This document shows, one piece after another, positions 12,952 to 22,806 of a stretch of DNA of 64,000 nt. Position numbers and translations under genes: made by a program. Below the pieces are notes generated by a model, which saw only the letters and a program-made list of their open reading frames with translations, was not told the origin of the DNA and searched no databases. Numbering within the stretch: position 1 is the stretch's first letter; the number at the start of each line of letters is the position of its first letter. The stretch is from positions 108,722,662 through 108,786,661 of the forward strand of contig JAZBQD010000030.1 in NCBI GenBank assembly GCA_036583965.1, in the 5' to 3' direction. This DNA is from Prunella strophiata. Its lineage: Eukaryota; Chordata; Aves; Passeriformes; Prunellidae.

Positions 12952-14763
12952 TCTAAGTGCAGGCAGGAGGAAGTTTGAGCCAAACAGTTCATAAAAACAT
13001 CACTGCTATGAAAGAAAAAATGCTGCCACTAGAACTGTACCATTCTGATAGAATGTGTAGGGGCAAAAATGCTGAAGGAAACAGAGAAGATAAATATCTA
13101 AAGTGGAAAAAAGAAAGCATTTACACCCTTTCCTTTCCTCATTTGTGCTCATTATTTAGCATAATTCACTGATTCAGCCTCTGGCCAAGCTACCTCATAA
13201 AAAATTAATTCATATTGGAACAAAAGGGGTGTCTTGCTCCAATATTTAATACATTCAAACACAGATTTATCACTCAAGCCAAAATGAGCCCAGTTTATAC
13301 TCAAGCTATCCTAGTAATCCAGGTAATCATGGTGCACAGCATGAACCTGCTGTTTGATCAGCTGTTGCTGTGTGCAGTCAACTGAGCAGACTCAATTCAA
13401 TGTTTTATATCTGAATTATACCATCAGGATAAAGAGCAGCTGCCTGGGAGGCAGGAGGCTACAGGGGCATCTTTCCTCCCACCCTCCTCACTTCCAGCTG
13501 GGTGGAAACTGAAAAGCATTAAAAAGTTGGATAGTACAAAGAAATATCTGTAAGATGAGCAGCTTTAAAATAAATCAAAACTTCAGGGAACTTTGTAATC
13601 ACCTGAAAAATGAAGTGCCAACAGAAGCCAGGTCACCACCATAACTTAATGTCTGCAAGATGCCCAAGCCTCTAAAGAGCCACAGCCAAACTCTCCAGTG
13701 GTAAAAATTAATGCATCTGTGATTTATTTTGCCAGATGTGCCAGCTACTGGAAGTAACTCACAAGGACTCAGACTTTCTAGACTAGACCACCCATGCTTC
13801 CAGGGATGGTTTTCACTTTGAATTCCCCCATCCTATCCCTTGCTCTTCTTTCCTCTACACAATCACACACAGACCCCCTACAAAAATCCCAATGCCCATC
13901 ATTTCCTTGGGCATTTCCTCTCCATCCACTGCTGCTGCTGCTCCTGATGCTTTTAAGAGCCCACAAAACTCCCACAGCTGAGTCCTGTGGGGCTGTGGGT
14001 GGCATAGGAACAGAAGCCTGCTCTTCCCATAAATAATATTATCACTGTTTCTTGACTAGGTCAATGCAACTCCTCTCTGGCTTGACAGGCACTTTTCAGC
14101 ACCTCTTTTATTACTAACTTATCTAGAACACAGGGTCTCCCCAAATGTCACCCTGATGACCATTCTTCTTTCTCTTCCCTTCCAGCCCCAAACCAAATAA
14201 TGGTTTGTGGAGAAAATACAGTTTTCTGAGTATACTGATTTTATACAGTTTTCTTTATACTGATTTTTATTTTAAGCAAGCTGTTTGAACAGAAAACTGA
14301 CAGGACAGATGAAGTTGTGCAAAATACAAGAGCATGGGTGGATTATTTAGAAGAATGCTAGCCATTCATGGTTTAAATACCAATGGCTTGTACTACAGCC
14401 TCACTGACTACTGAAAACAGCAAAAAAAAAAAAAAAAATGTTAAACAAGAATAATGCAGCATGACAAAATTATAAACCTTAGACACAAATCAGTCCACAA
14501 GGAAAAAACCCAGTGGATTAGATGAATGATCACATTTTCACCATCCTTCAAGGCAGCAATAATAATAATAATATCTGACATAAGTTTATAAGGATGAAAT
14601 AGGTTGATGAAATAGCCCAGAAGGAAAATCATGTTAAGTTCAAAAATGGCTATATAAAAATTAAATGACTGAAACTTTAATGAGATTAATGGAATTTCTT
14701 CAAGAAACCAAAGCCTGGCTGCAGCTCTGGAGTCCTCACTGACAAAAAAACCCAAGAATCCTA

Positions 14764-15156
14764 TTGCAGCAGGTCCAGAGCAGGCACACAGAGATCATCC
14801 AAGGGATGCAACACCTTTCCTATGAGGAAAGGCTGAGAGAACTTGGGCTGTTCAGCCTGGAGAAGAGAGGGCTCTGGGAAGACCATTCAACAGCTCCCAG
14901 TGCCTAAAGAGGTTTATCAGAAAGATGAGGATGAAATTCTTAGTAGGGCCTGTCACAATAAGACAAGGGATAATGATTTTTAGACTAAAAGAGGGAAGAT
15001 TCAGATTAGATGAAAAGAAAGTAATTTCTTACAATGAGGATGGTGAAAATCTGGAAACAGGTTGGACAGGAGAGGTGGAGGAAACATTCAAGGCCAGGTT
15101 GGACAGGGCTCTGAGCAACCTGATCTAGCTGAAGATGTCCCTGCTCATTGCAGGGC
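14764..15156 (+). mobile_element. CR1 LINE 3' fragment, left half (interrupted by LTR)
   Basis: This contains the characteristic avian CR1 3' region: CCTATGAGGAAAGGCTGAGA, CTTGGGCTGTTCAGCCTGGA, GGGAAGATTCAGATTAGAT, then GGTTGGACAGGGCTCTGAGC and CAACCTGATCTAGCTGAAGA. The element is 5'-truncated, as nearly all CR1 copies are, and noncoding. It lies antisense to MAOB. It breaks off at 15156, where a solo LTR is inserted, and resumes at 15783. Confidence 0.9.
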
Positions 15157-15777
15157 TGTCAGGACCCAGGACATTCCTTTGGCTGCCCTGGATGATTTGA
15201 GACCCTGGCACAGGGCTCAGAGACCTTGGCACAGAGTCAAAAACACCTGTGCCTTTGATTTTAGCCCATGGAAACAATTACCAACTTTGTGTGAAGATTT
15301 AAAAACCACAAGAGTTTCAGTAGAGTGATAGTTAATTTGTCACAGGGTGAAAAAGTAGAATTTTGGAGTTTTAGAATGGGGACTCAAGAGGCAAGATGGA
15401 GGAATTTGGGTGTGTCCTGTCCTCCTTCTCCTTCTTCTTGTCCTTCATCTTCTGCTGTGATGGTGACACTTTTTGATTGGTTTAGAGCAGAGACAGACTG
15501 TCTAACATAGGTGATAGGTATTGGAAAATTATTGTAAATAAAGTACACGTAGTTCTTAGTGTATAAAGTTAACACCACCCTAAAGGCTGGAATTGCACCT
15601 CAACCTGACCTGCTGGACAGATCTCAGCAGGTCAGAGAAAGAATGTGATAGATAAAGAAAAGTAAACAATCTTGAAAAGCAGAACCAATGAATCTCAACT
15701 TCTTCTTCAGTCACGGGGCTGGGATAAAAAGACTTTCTAATACCTTGGGAGCCATCACAACCACAAAAACCTGAGCA
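15157..15777 (+). mobile_element. solo LTR (621 bp) of an endogenous retrovirus
   Basis: The element begins TGTCAGGACC and ends CCTGAGCA, giving the canonical TG...CA ends, and is flanked on both sides by the 5-bp direct repeat AGGGC (15152-15156 and 15778-15782). It splits a CR1 copy whose two halves join cleanly once the LTR is removed. An AATAAA polyadenylation signal lies at 15537-15542, in the expected middle-to-late part. No internal viral genes are present, so this is a solo LTR left by recombination. A 5-bp duplication fits ERVL-type or some class I elements; the family name is not determined. Confidence 0.85.
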
Positions 15778-15782
15778 AGGGC

Positions 15783-15836
15783 TGCTGGAATAGATGACCT
15801 TTAGAGATGCCTTCCAGCCCAAACTGTTCAATGACT
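15783..15836 (+). mobile_element. CR1 LINE 3' terminus, right half
   Basis: The sequence TGCTGGAATAGATGACCTTT followed by CCTTCCAGCCCAAACTGTTC corresponds to the final CR1 segment (TTGGACTAGATGACC, then CCTTCCAACCCAAACCATTC). It continues the CR1 copy that stops at 15156. Confidence 0.85.
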
Positions 15837-17227
15837 ACAACTCCTCAGGAATGATGACTGATTTTAGAACCATCCCTGAGTGGTTTGTAAGTACACATTG
15901 TCAGCAGAGGAAATCCAAAGGAAGCTCTTCAATAATCCAGGACCCTGCTCAGTAAACTTTTATGAGCATGATAAACTTCACTGCTGTATCAGTGCACTCT
16001 GTGAAATAACTGCTACAGAAGAGAGAGAGAACAGAAAGGCAAACAACTCCTCTTTTGGGAAGGGGCAGCGAGACAACATGGCTTTTTATAATGAAATAAC
16101 ATAACTATTTAATTACAGTCATCAGTTGTGTTATGGAGAAGGAAAACCGTGGCAGTGGGAAATGTGCCAAAATCCCCCAGATTGTTTACATACAGAATAA
16201 TAACTTCTGAAGAAGAAAAGCCTTCTGACTTGATTAAATTAAGTGTAAAGCCTAATTCATTGACATTAGCTGCTGTGTAAGATATGTAAATATAGAGCAA
16301 ACTCTCAGCTGGTTTATAATAACACAAGCAGCACTGGAAGTTTACTTCTGGGACTGTCAGGGCTGTGTAAGCCCACACTGCTCAGGCTGCCTACTTAGGC
16401 AGTGCAAACATGAATACACAGCTTTTTGGCACATCTCTCCAGCTTTGGGTAAGATTACACACACACCAGTAAGAGTACCTCCAGTAGTCAACAGCATCCT
16501 GTCAACACACTCCTTGAAGATCATCTTAGACAGCCTGAACACTCCAGGATGGAGCCAGAGCAGAGGGCTGCTCATCACAGCCACTGGGACCCCAGGCACC
16601 AGTGTTTAACCCAGATCTGTGTCACTGTGGTGTGCTGACTTGCTGGAGACTGACCCCTGATCAATCCTTACAGCAGGGGAAGCACAATGAATTGCATTTC
16701 TCTAAAATAACTCCTGAACTTGATGGTGTCAAGGAGCAAAATGAACAAATCATGATTCATAAGTATGCAGAATGTCATCTTCTGGTAACCTCTTGATGCT
16801 ACAAGAAAATGAAAGAAAGAGAAGTAGGCAATGAGAAAACAGAGAGGATGCAGGTGCACATCTCTGGTCAAGATGACCAAGTAAATAATTTTTTCTTCAT
16901 AGAAGGAGGAAGAGCACAAAATTGAAATACTTAACTCTTTCCATGTCACTGTCTTTGATCAGGGAAATGAAGTTTCCCACAACAACCAGCTGGAAATGTC
17001 TATGTGAAAAAATAGTGCAGAACATCACACACTTGATCTGAACCAGCCCCCTAATGCAGACAAACACCAATCACCACCTCCAGTGTGATTAGGTTCTAGT
17101 CAAGTGCTAGACCAAGCTCTGACAAATCTCACCAACTAAAAGCACCCCTGCAGGTGGTTCTTCAAGCAAACAATGCACAGAACTTGCTTACAAAGAGCTT
17201 TCAGTCTCACCTGAAAATCTTGTTTGT

Positions 17228-17257
17228 CAAAAAAACAAAACAAAAACCAAGAAAAAA

Positions 17258-17289
<32 letters not shown>

Positions 17290-17292
17290 AAG
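17228..17292. repeat. poly(A) tract
   Basis: An A-rich stretch with an uninterrupted run of about 25 A, then GAAA and a further 11 A. No protein-derived or retroposon body was recognised upstream of it. Confidence 0.85.
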
Positions 17293-20200
17293 CTATTCAG
17301 CAGCACAGAAAAGAAAATCCTGTGGACTTACTTCCAGTTTGTTACTTTAACACCCACTGCTGCACATAAACTTTGGATTCCTACCAGTTATTTCCCTTAA
17401 TAGCTTAACATATTTCCCATGATAGACATAACAGCAATTCCTTTCCCAAAGTTTTGCTATCCCAACTTACCTTTTTTCCCCTCCCATGGTAGTTTTCATA
17501 TTTTGCTGAACAGACTGAATTAACTTTCCCTAACAACACCCTTCCATAATGGTTAAATAAGCTAATGGAAAACCTTTCCTTAATGATGCATCACCCTGAG
17601 CCTTGTGAGATGAGATGGCTCCTGCAGGTAGGCTGGAAAGCTTCTTATCAAATCAACTCTCAGACCAATTAGGAGGTCTCAGACAGTGAATTACAAGAGC
17701 TGGTCCTGCTGCCTAGGCTACCAAACCATTTCACAACATTATGCAGCTGCTTTCTGTTCTGTTTACTGTGCATTGCCAAGTTTTTTTTCTGTGAAATGTC
17801 TAGAAGTCAAATGCAGGTTCCATCTAACTGGCTCATACTGCTTCAGCCATGAGAGTGCTGGAGTACAAAAGGAATAAATTCCTGCTTTCAGATATAGAGA
17901 CAGGTGACTGAAAATGTGAACCAAGAGCTTCATCATGCCAGCTGACAGGAAAATGTCCTGGATTCCCTTTGCCAGAGTGCATCCCAGAGAGGGTGACATT
18001 CCCTGGAGAGGGTCAGAGTCCTCCCACTGACTGATCCAATCTGGTTCATCCTGAACAGCTGCTCCATCCACACCCTCAGTTTGGTTTTGTGGGGTTTTTT
18101 CCTTCTCCAAATGGACATCTAGCATAGGACTCCCAGACTAGTAGTGTTCTCCAAAAACATTGTCTTGCTTGGTAAACCATCTTTTCAGAGGAGGACTATT
18201 GAGACATTGTAATTCACTACGGGAGGGCAAAAAGAAACAAGTATCTAATGGAAATTATCTATTTAATCTATAGTTTTCTTACAAAGTGTCCCAGATTTGT
18301 TTTAAAAAACAACTTTTCCCTCTGCATCAGTCTATTTTTAAACAGGTAGAATACCATCAGAAAATAGCCCTCAAAACACCTGGTCTGTTTCAGGGTGTTG
18401 TGGTTTCATTTTTATTTTTAAAGTAACTTGACAGTGGTTCACAGATGCAGTGAGGGCTACTGTAATTATACAGCACATTAATTTGTCTCACAAATTAAAG
18501 TGAGGCTTAAGAAGAGTAGAGAGCACAGTGGCATCTCAATAATGCAAGAATAGGTATGGAAATATTTTTAAAACCCAACATAACAATAGAATTACTTTAT
18601 CTTAGAGTAGGTTTTGGTTCCAAGCATACAGGAACATGGCAGGTTACTTGTGAACAGCAAAACACCAAGCATACTTCAAATAACACTATAATTAAGAAAA
18701 GACTTCACCTTTAAGGAAAAAAAAAAATCAATTAACCTCACTTTGATGGTAAAATCTGTGCACTAGAGATTTAAGAGAAGCATTTTCTTAAGTAGGACTG
18801 GTGTAATATTAGGATAAAGCCTGATAATTTACTTGAAAACCAAACAAGGAAAGCAGTTCCCAAGGCAAAAGCAGGGACAGGAAGACACTTTTGAAAACAA
18901 AAGGAGGAAGTCTTTAAACAAAATCTCTGAGCAGATTTCAAGATTTTATTTGAAGTCATTGGTATTTCAATTAAGAAGATAAACAAGTTTGATGATGTAA
19001 CTTTATAGTTTTCTCATAGTTGTTTTGACCCTCATGCTAGAGGAGCCCTCTAAAGTAAAAGAGAGGACTCTAAGCAAAGAGAAGAACCTGTCACAATGCA
19101 CATTTCAGCTCTAGGAGGGTCTGTTATGCTTCTGATTTAATATTCTTTAGTACCAGGCATACTGCATGCAATGTGTGCCTAAGCATTTTCATATATGCTT
19201 TTTGACTCTGGGAAAATTTCTTTTAAAATATTTCTTTTTAATCTGCACCATTTGCAAAAAATGTCAAAAACTTTTGCTGAAGTTTTACCCATAAAACAGA
19301 ATCTACCCTCAGCAAATCCTCCTGCTCCTCAAAGGTCTTCATTATCATCAATATCATTGAGATTACCTGACATCTTCAGAAAAGCCACAGACCATTGCTT
19401 TGACTTGAAAGAAATGAAGACTAATTTTGAGTAGATTTTAATTGCATAAAATTTAAATTGGCCAGTTTCTTAGTTTTATCCTTCCTTTTTATCAAACCTG
19501 CAATAAAGGACACTAAAAATGATTCAGCAAAGGAAGTGGCATCTTCAGATAAAAGAACAGAGACTGCCAGGGCTGTGAAGCCCTCTGCACTGTTATTTCA
19601 TGATCAAGATTTCAGTCTTTACATTTGAAACCCTCCTAATTACATCTGGATAAAAAGACGGGCAAAGCTGCTGCCAAAGAGGGTCTGAGCCTGCAAATGG
19701 ACAGCTTGTTTTACCTGCAGAAATAAAGAGAAGGGAGATGGCCAAGTGGCAGCTCTGTGACACTTGTTTGTGTGCATGTTCCTGCTGGCACAGCAAGTCT
19801 TTGTTTGCTCTGCAATTCCCTGCTTTGCTGGGGGCTGGAGCAGGTGGCTCAAGCACACCTCAACGTGACAAGAGCCTTCTGCTGTTTTCACAGGCAGAAG
19901 AGCCTCAGGCAGCTCAAATCCAGAGACTTTCTGAAGGAACACACACAAATTGTGGAGCAGCAACAACCCCGGTCTCCAAGGAGTGCCTCATTCTAAAAAT
20001 CATACACTTCACTCTCTGGTGGACAGGAGAAGAGATCTCTGCAGCAGCTGTGCATGTTAGCAGGGGTTTTAAATCAGTGTAAGGAGATCTAAAATCATAG
20101 TTTAGATGGTTCAATGATTTACAGACAAGTGTGAATCAGAGGTGAAGCAGGAGCTGTACACAACAGCTAAAGGAAAGGGACTGAAGCAGGGTACTCAGTC

Positions 20201-21609
20201 AATAACAATTTTTGTGCTTGTGTATTTTTCCAACCTTTGTGGGAAGACAGGAGAAAAGTTGCTACAGCACAAAACAGGAGCATTTTGGTGGGTATTTAGT
20301 GTAAAGAGAAGTAAATAGAAAACTGGTTCCCCCTGGCACTTGCTGCTGTCTACAGGTGGCAAAGAGTGAAGCATACGATTGACCAGAGCTTTGCTCCTCT
20401 GTCCTGATGCTCTTCCAGAAAAACCTAAGTGGGCTGTGCAGACCTGCCAGAAAATATTCCCATGGCAACCACGGATAACAAGGGTAGTTTAAAAGCTGTT
20501 ACACTGACTCTTTCACTCCAACTCACTCAGCAGAGAAAATGCAGCACTGCTGCTGTACAAAACCATGCCACTGGAAATGTTCTTGTTTACGAGGCATGAA
20601 CAGACATTTACCACGTGCTAATTACTTTAATTGAGTTTCACTGTGACACACGGTGTAAGTTAAGAATTAGCTATAACACTGTGCTCAGAATGCACTGTGC
20701 TTTATAGAAAAGCAAGGGTTAATTTTTGCTGTTTGTATAAACATACTTGAAACATGCAAACAATTATTCAGCAGTTTGTTATCAGATAATCATCCTTAGG
20801 AAATAATGCCTGTGGATTTTGTCCCTGCATTTTGTTTATCATTCAAATTGTGTGCTTACACATCTCAACATGATGGTTAAACAGACATCTAGAATTACAT
20901 ATAAATAAATAGTGGAAATTAAAAGCCACGTGAAAAATGGATGGACAAAATCACATTTTGCAACAGATCTCAAGTAACTGTTTGTGGTTTGGCAGGAGAT
21001 ACTGCTGGATCTGTGGATGTGTGCACACTCCTCGTGCTCTGAGGAGATCACCAATGGGACAGGAGCTATCACTCCATACCTCCCTGTGCTAAGGGGCCAA
21101 AAACCAACTGTTGATAAGCCAAAGGCACAGGGAGAAAAATCAACTGCCCATGCACAATTTATTTGGCACATGTATGTCAGAGCAAAATGCCCAGGGGAGA
21201 GATTCACTGTGGGCAGGCACAGAGGTTTTCTAGCCCAGACTGGGTTAAAAGCAGCAGATTGTCACTCAAGTGCAAGAAGGCTCCGGGCCCCCAGTGCTGT
21301 CTGTGCATTCTGCTCATGCTCTCAAACCCACACCTGTGCTGAAAGGGGAGCTAGAAACTTCCTACCCACCCAGCTGATTTCAGGCATTTGTCCTTTATGC
21401 CTCTACCTGCGCTGAACAAAAGGCAGCCAAGGATTGAAATTAATCACATGAGACCCAGGGCCTCTACCCAACACCCCTGGACTGGATGCAGAGGATGCTG
21501 AGTGCTTCTAGCCTTGCTTGTCCAAAAGACCCAGGGGTACTGGAAAAAATTGCACAGGTTCAGGGATGCCAGGACAGGACAGTGGAAGAACCAGAAAAAC
21601 AAAATGTAA

Positions 21610-21935
21610 ATCTATAAAGGAAAATTGAATTTAGAAAAAAAATATTAAAATGAACAATAGTAGCAAAAATGAACGGTAATTGATATAAATTGATATAAAA
21701 GATAATAAAAATAAATTATTATGAAAATTAATTACAATATAAATAAATAACAATGGAAATAAATAATAATGGAAATAAATGATAATAAAAATAAATGATA
21801 ATTTAAATAAATAATAATAAAAATAAAGAATAATGAAAATAAATAATAATAAAGATTAATAATAAAAAATAATAATAAAACCAATTATGAAGCAAATTAT
21901 AAAATAAAAATAAGATTAAAATAACTAAAATAACA
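21610..21935. repeat. AAT-rich degenerate simple repeat, about 325 bp
   Basis: An almost C-free tract built from AAT, AAAT and GATAAT units (for example AATAAATAATAATGG repeats). It sits in the first few hundred bases of MAOB intron 1, only about 175 bp from exon 1, and gives an abrupt switch from over 75% GC to under 15% GC. Confidence 0.9.
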
Positions 21936-22110
21936 TTACAATTGAAATTACTAATAGTTTATAGCAATAAAATACTGCCAGCACCATACGGCACTCCCCC
22001 CGAACGATGGGGCTGTGCTCAGCCGGCTTCACCGAGCCGGCGGGGATGCGCTCGGGCCGGGCGGGGGTCGCGCATCCCCGCCCCGCCGCCCCCGCCGCCC
22101 CCGCACCCAC

Positions 22111-22156
22111 CTGAGATGCCGCCCCCGACCACGACCACGTCGCATCTCTCGGCCAT
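22111..22156 (-). CDS. MAOB: MAOB coding exon 1, start of monoamine oxidase B
   Basis: The ATG at 22156 opens MAERCDVVVVGGGIS plus the first base of Gly-16, ending at donor GTGGGT. Monoamine oxidase B is an FAD-linked enzyme anchored in the outer mitochondrial membrane by a C-terminal helix; it oxidatively deaminates phenylethylamine, dopamine and similar amines, producing aldehyde, ammonia and hydrogen peroxide. Residues 7-16 are the first beta strand and the GxGxxG dinucleotide-binding loop (VVVVGGGISG). The short N-terminus ahead of CDVVVV is MAOB-like; mammalian MAOA has a longer leader. Codon counts (15 codons plus 1 base) match my knowledge of mammalian MAOB exon 1. The start context GCGCCATGG is good, and this start was chosen by homology because the frame stays open far upstream through a tandem repeat. 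Neighbour NDP supports the MAOB identity. Confidence 0.95.
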
Positions 22157-22210
22157 GGCGCTGCGGGCGCTCGCTGCTCCCGCGGCGGCTCCGGCCGGGC
22201 TGAGCCGGGC

Positions 22211-22233
22211 CCGCCCCGCGCTGGCACCGCCCC
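22211..22233 (-). promoter_or_regulatory. paired GC boxes (Sp1/KLF-type sites)
   Basis: Two copies of GGGGCGG on the minus strand, starting 16 bp apart, between the MAOB ATG and the first unit of the promoter minisatellite. The motif match is exact; factor binding is inferred. Confidence 0.6.
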
Positions 22234-22240
22234 GCTGCGG

Positions 22241-22806
22241 GACCGGGCTGGGGATGGGCCATGGAACGTGGCTGGGGCTGGGCCATGGAACGGGGCTGGG
22301 GATGGGCCATGGAACGGGGCTGGGGCTGGGCCATGGAACGGGGCTGGGGATGGGCCATGGAACAGGGGCTGGGGATGGGCCATGGAACGGGGCTGGGGAT
22401 GGGCCATGGAACGGGGCTGGGGCTGGGGATGGGCCATGGAACGGGGCTGGGGCTGGGGATGGGCCATGGAACGGGGCTGGGGCTGAGCCATAGAACGGGG
22501 CTGGGGCTGGGGATGGGCCATGGAACGGGGCTGGGGATGGGCCATGGAACGGGGCTGGGGCTGAGCCATAGAACGGGGCTGAGCCATGGAACGTGGCTGG
22601 GGCTGGGCCATGGAACGGGGCTGGGGCTGGGCCATGGAACGGGGCTGGGGATGGGCCATGGAACGGGGCTGGGGCTGGGCCATGGAACGGGGCTGGGGAT
22701 GGGCCATGGAACGGGGCTGGGGCTGGGCCATGGAACGGGGCTGGGGCTGGCACTGAGCACAGAACGGGGCTGGGGCTGGGCCATGGAACGGGGCTGGGGC
22801 TGGCAC
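22241..22806. repeat. promoter-proximal minisatellite, block A (about 23-bp units)
   Basis: More than twenty tandem units built from GGGCTGGGG(A/C)TGGG followed by CCATGGAAC, with some carrying an extra GGGGCT or the variant GAGCCATAGAAC. The plus strand is strongly G-rich. At 22413-22433, 22443-22463 and 22497-22517 four G runs of three or more lie within 21 nt with 2-nt loops, the classical intramolecular G-quadruplex pattern. The palindromic CCATGG puts an ATG on both strands in most units. Units near 22740-22800 carry the GCACTGAGCACAGAAC end typical of block B, which shows the two blocks are related. Confidence 0.95.

Larger units (their letters stand above)
3957..22110 (-). other. MAOB: MAOB intron 1 (18.2 kb)
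   Basis: A large first intron between the exon 1 donor GTGGGT and the exon 2 acceptor. It contains several separately listed items: a CR1 remnant near 8.1 kb, an A-rich tract at 9.4 kb, a 23-bp perfect inverted repeat and an ATCC microsatellite at 12.7-12.95 kb, a CR1 copy interrupted by a solo LTR at 14.8-15.8 kb, a poly(A) tract at 17.2 kb, and a long AAT-rich tract at 21.6-21.9 kb. None of its short ORFs has a recognisable protein signature. Long first introns often hold enhancers, but I cannot identify one from a single sequence. Confidence 0.9.
21990..22245 (-). promoter_or_regulatory. MAOB: MAOB CpG-rich core promoter and 5' end
   Basis: A GC-rich, CpG-dense stretch of about 250 bp that includes exon 1, the start of intron 1 and the immediate upstream region. 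Two GC boxes (GGGGCGG on the minus strand) lie at 22211-22217 and 22227-22233, that is 55-77 bp upstream of the ATG. No TATA box is seen between the ATG and the tandem array. Sp1-family control through clustered GC boxes is established for mammalian MAOB; here it is inferred from the motifs and their position. The transcription start is not determinable and could lie in the GC-box region or within the adjoining repeat. Confidence 0.75.

Noticed and set aside
12686..12992. MDGWMDGW repeat proteins
   Set aside because: They are translations of the ATCC microsatellite.
17763..18125. 120-residue minus-strand ORF in MAOB intron 1
   Set aside because: Low-complexity-free but without any recognised domain, splice context or repeat match; probably chance.
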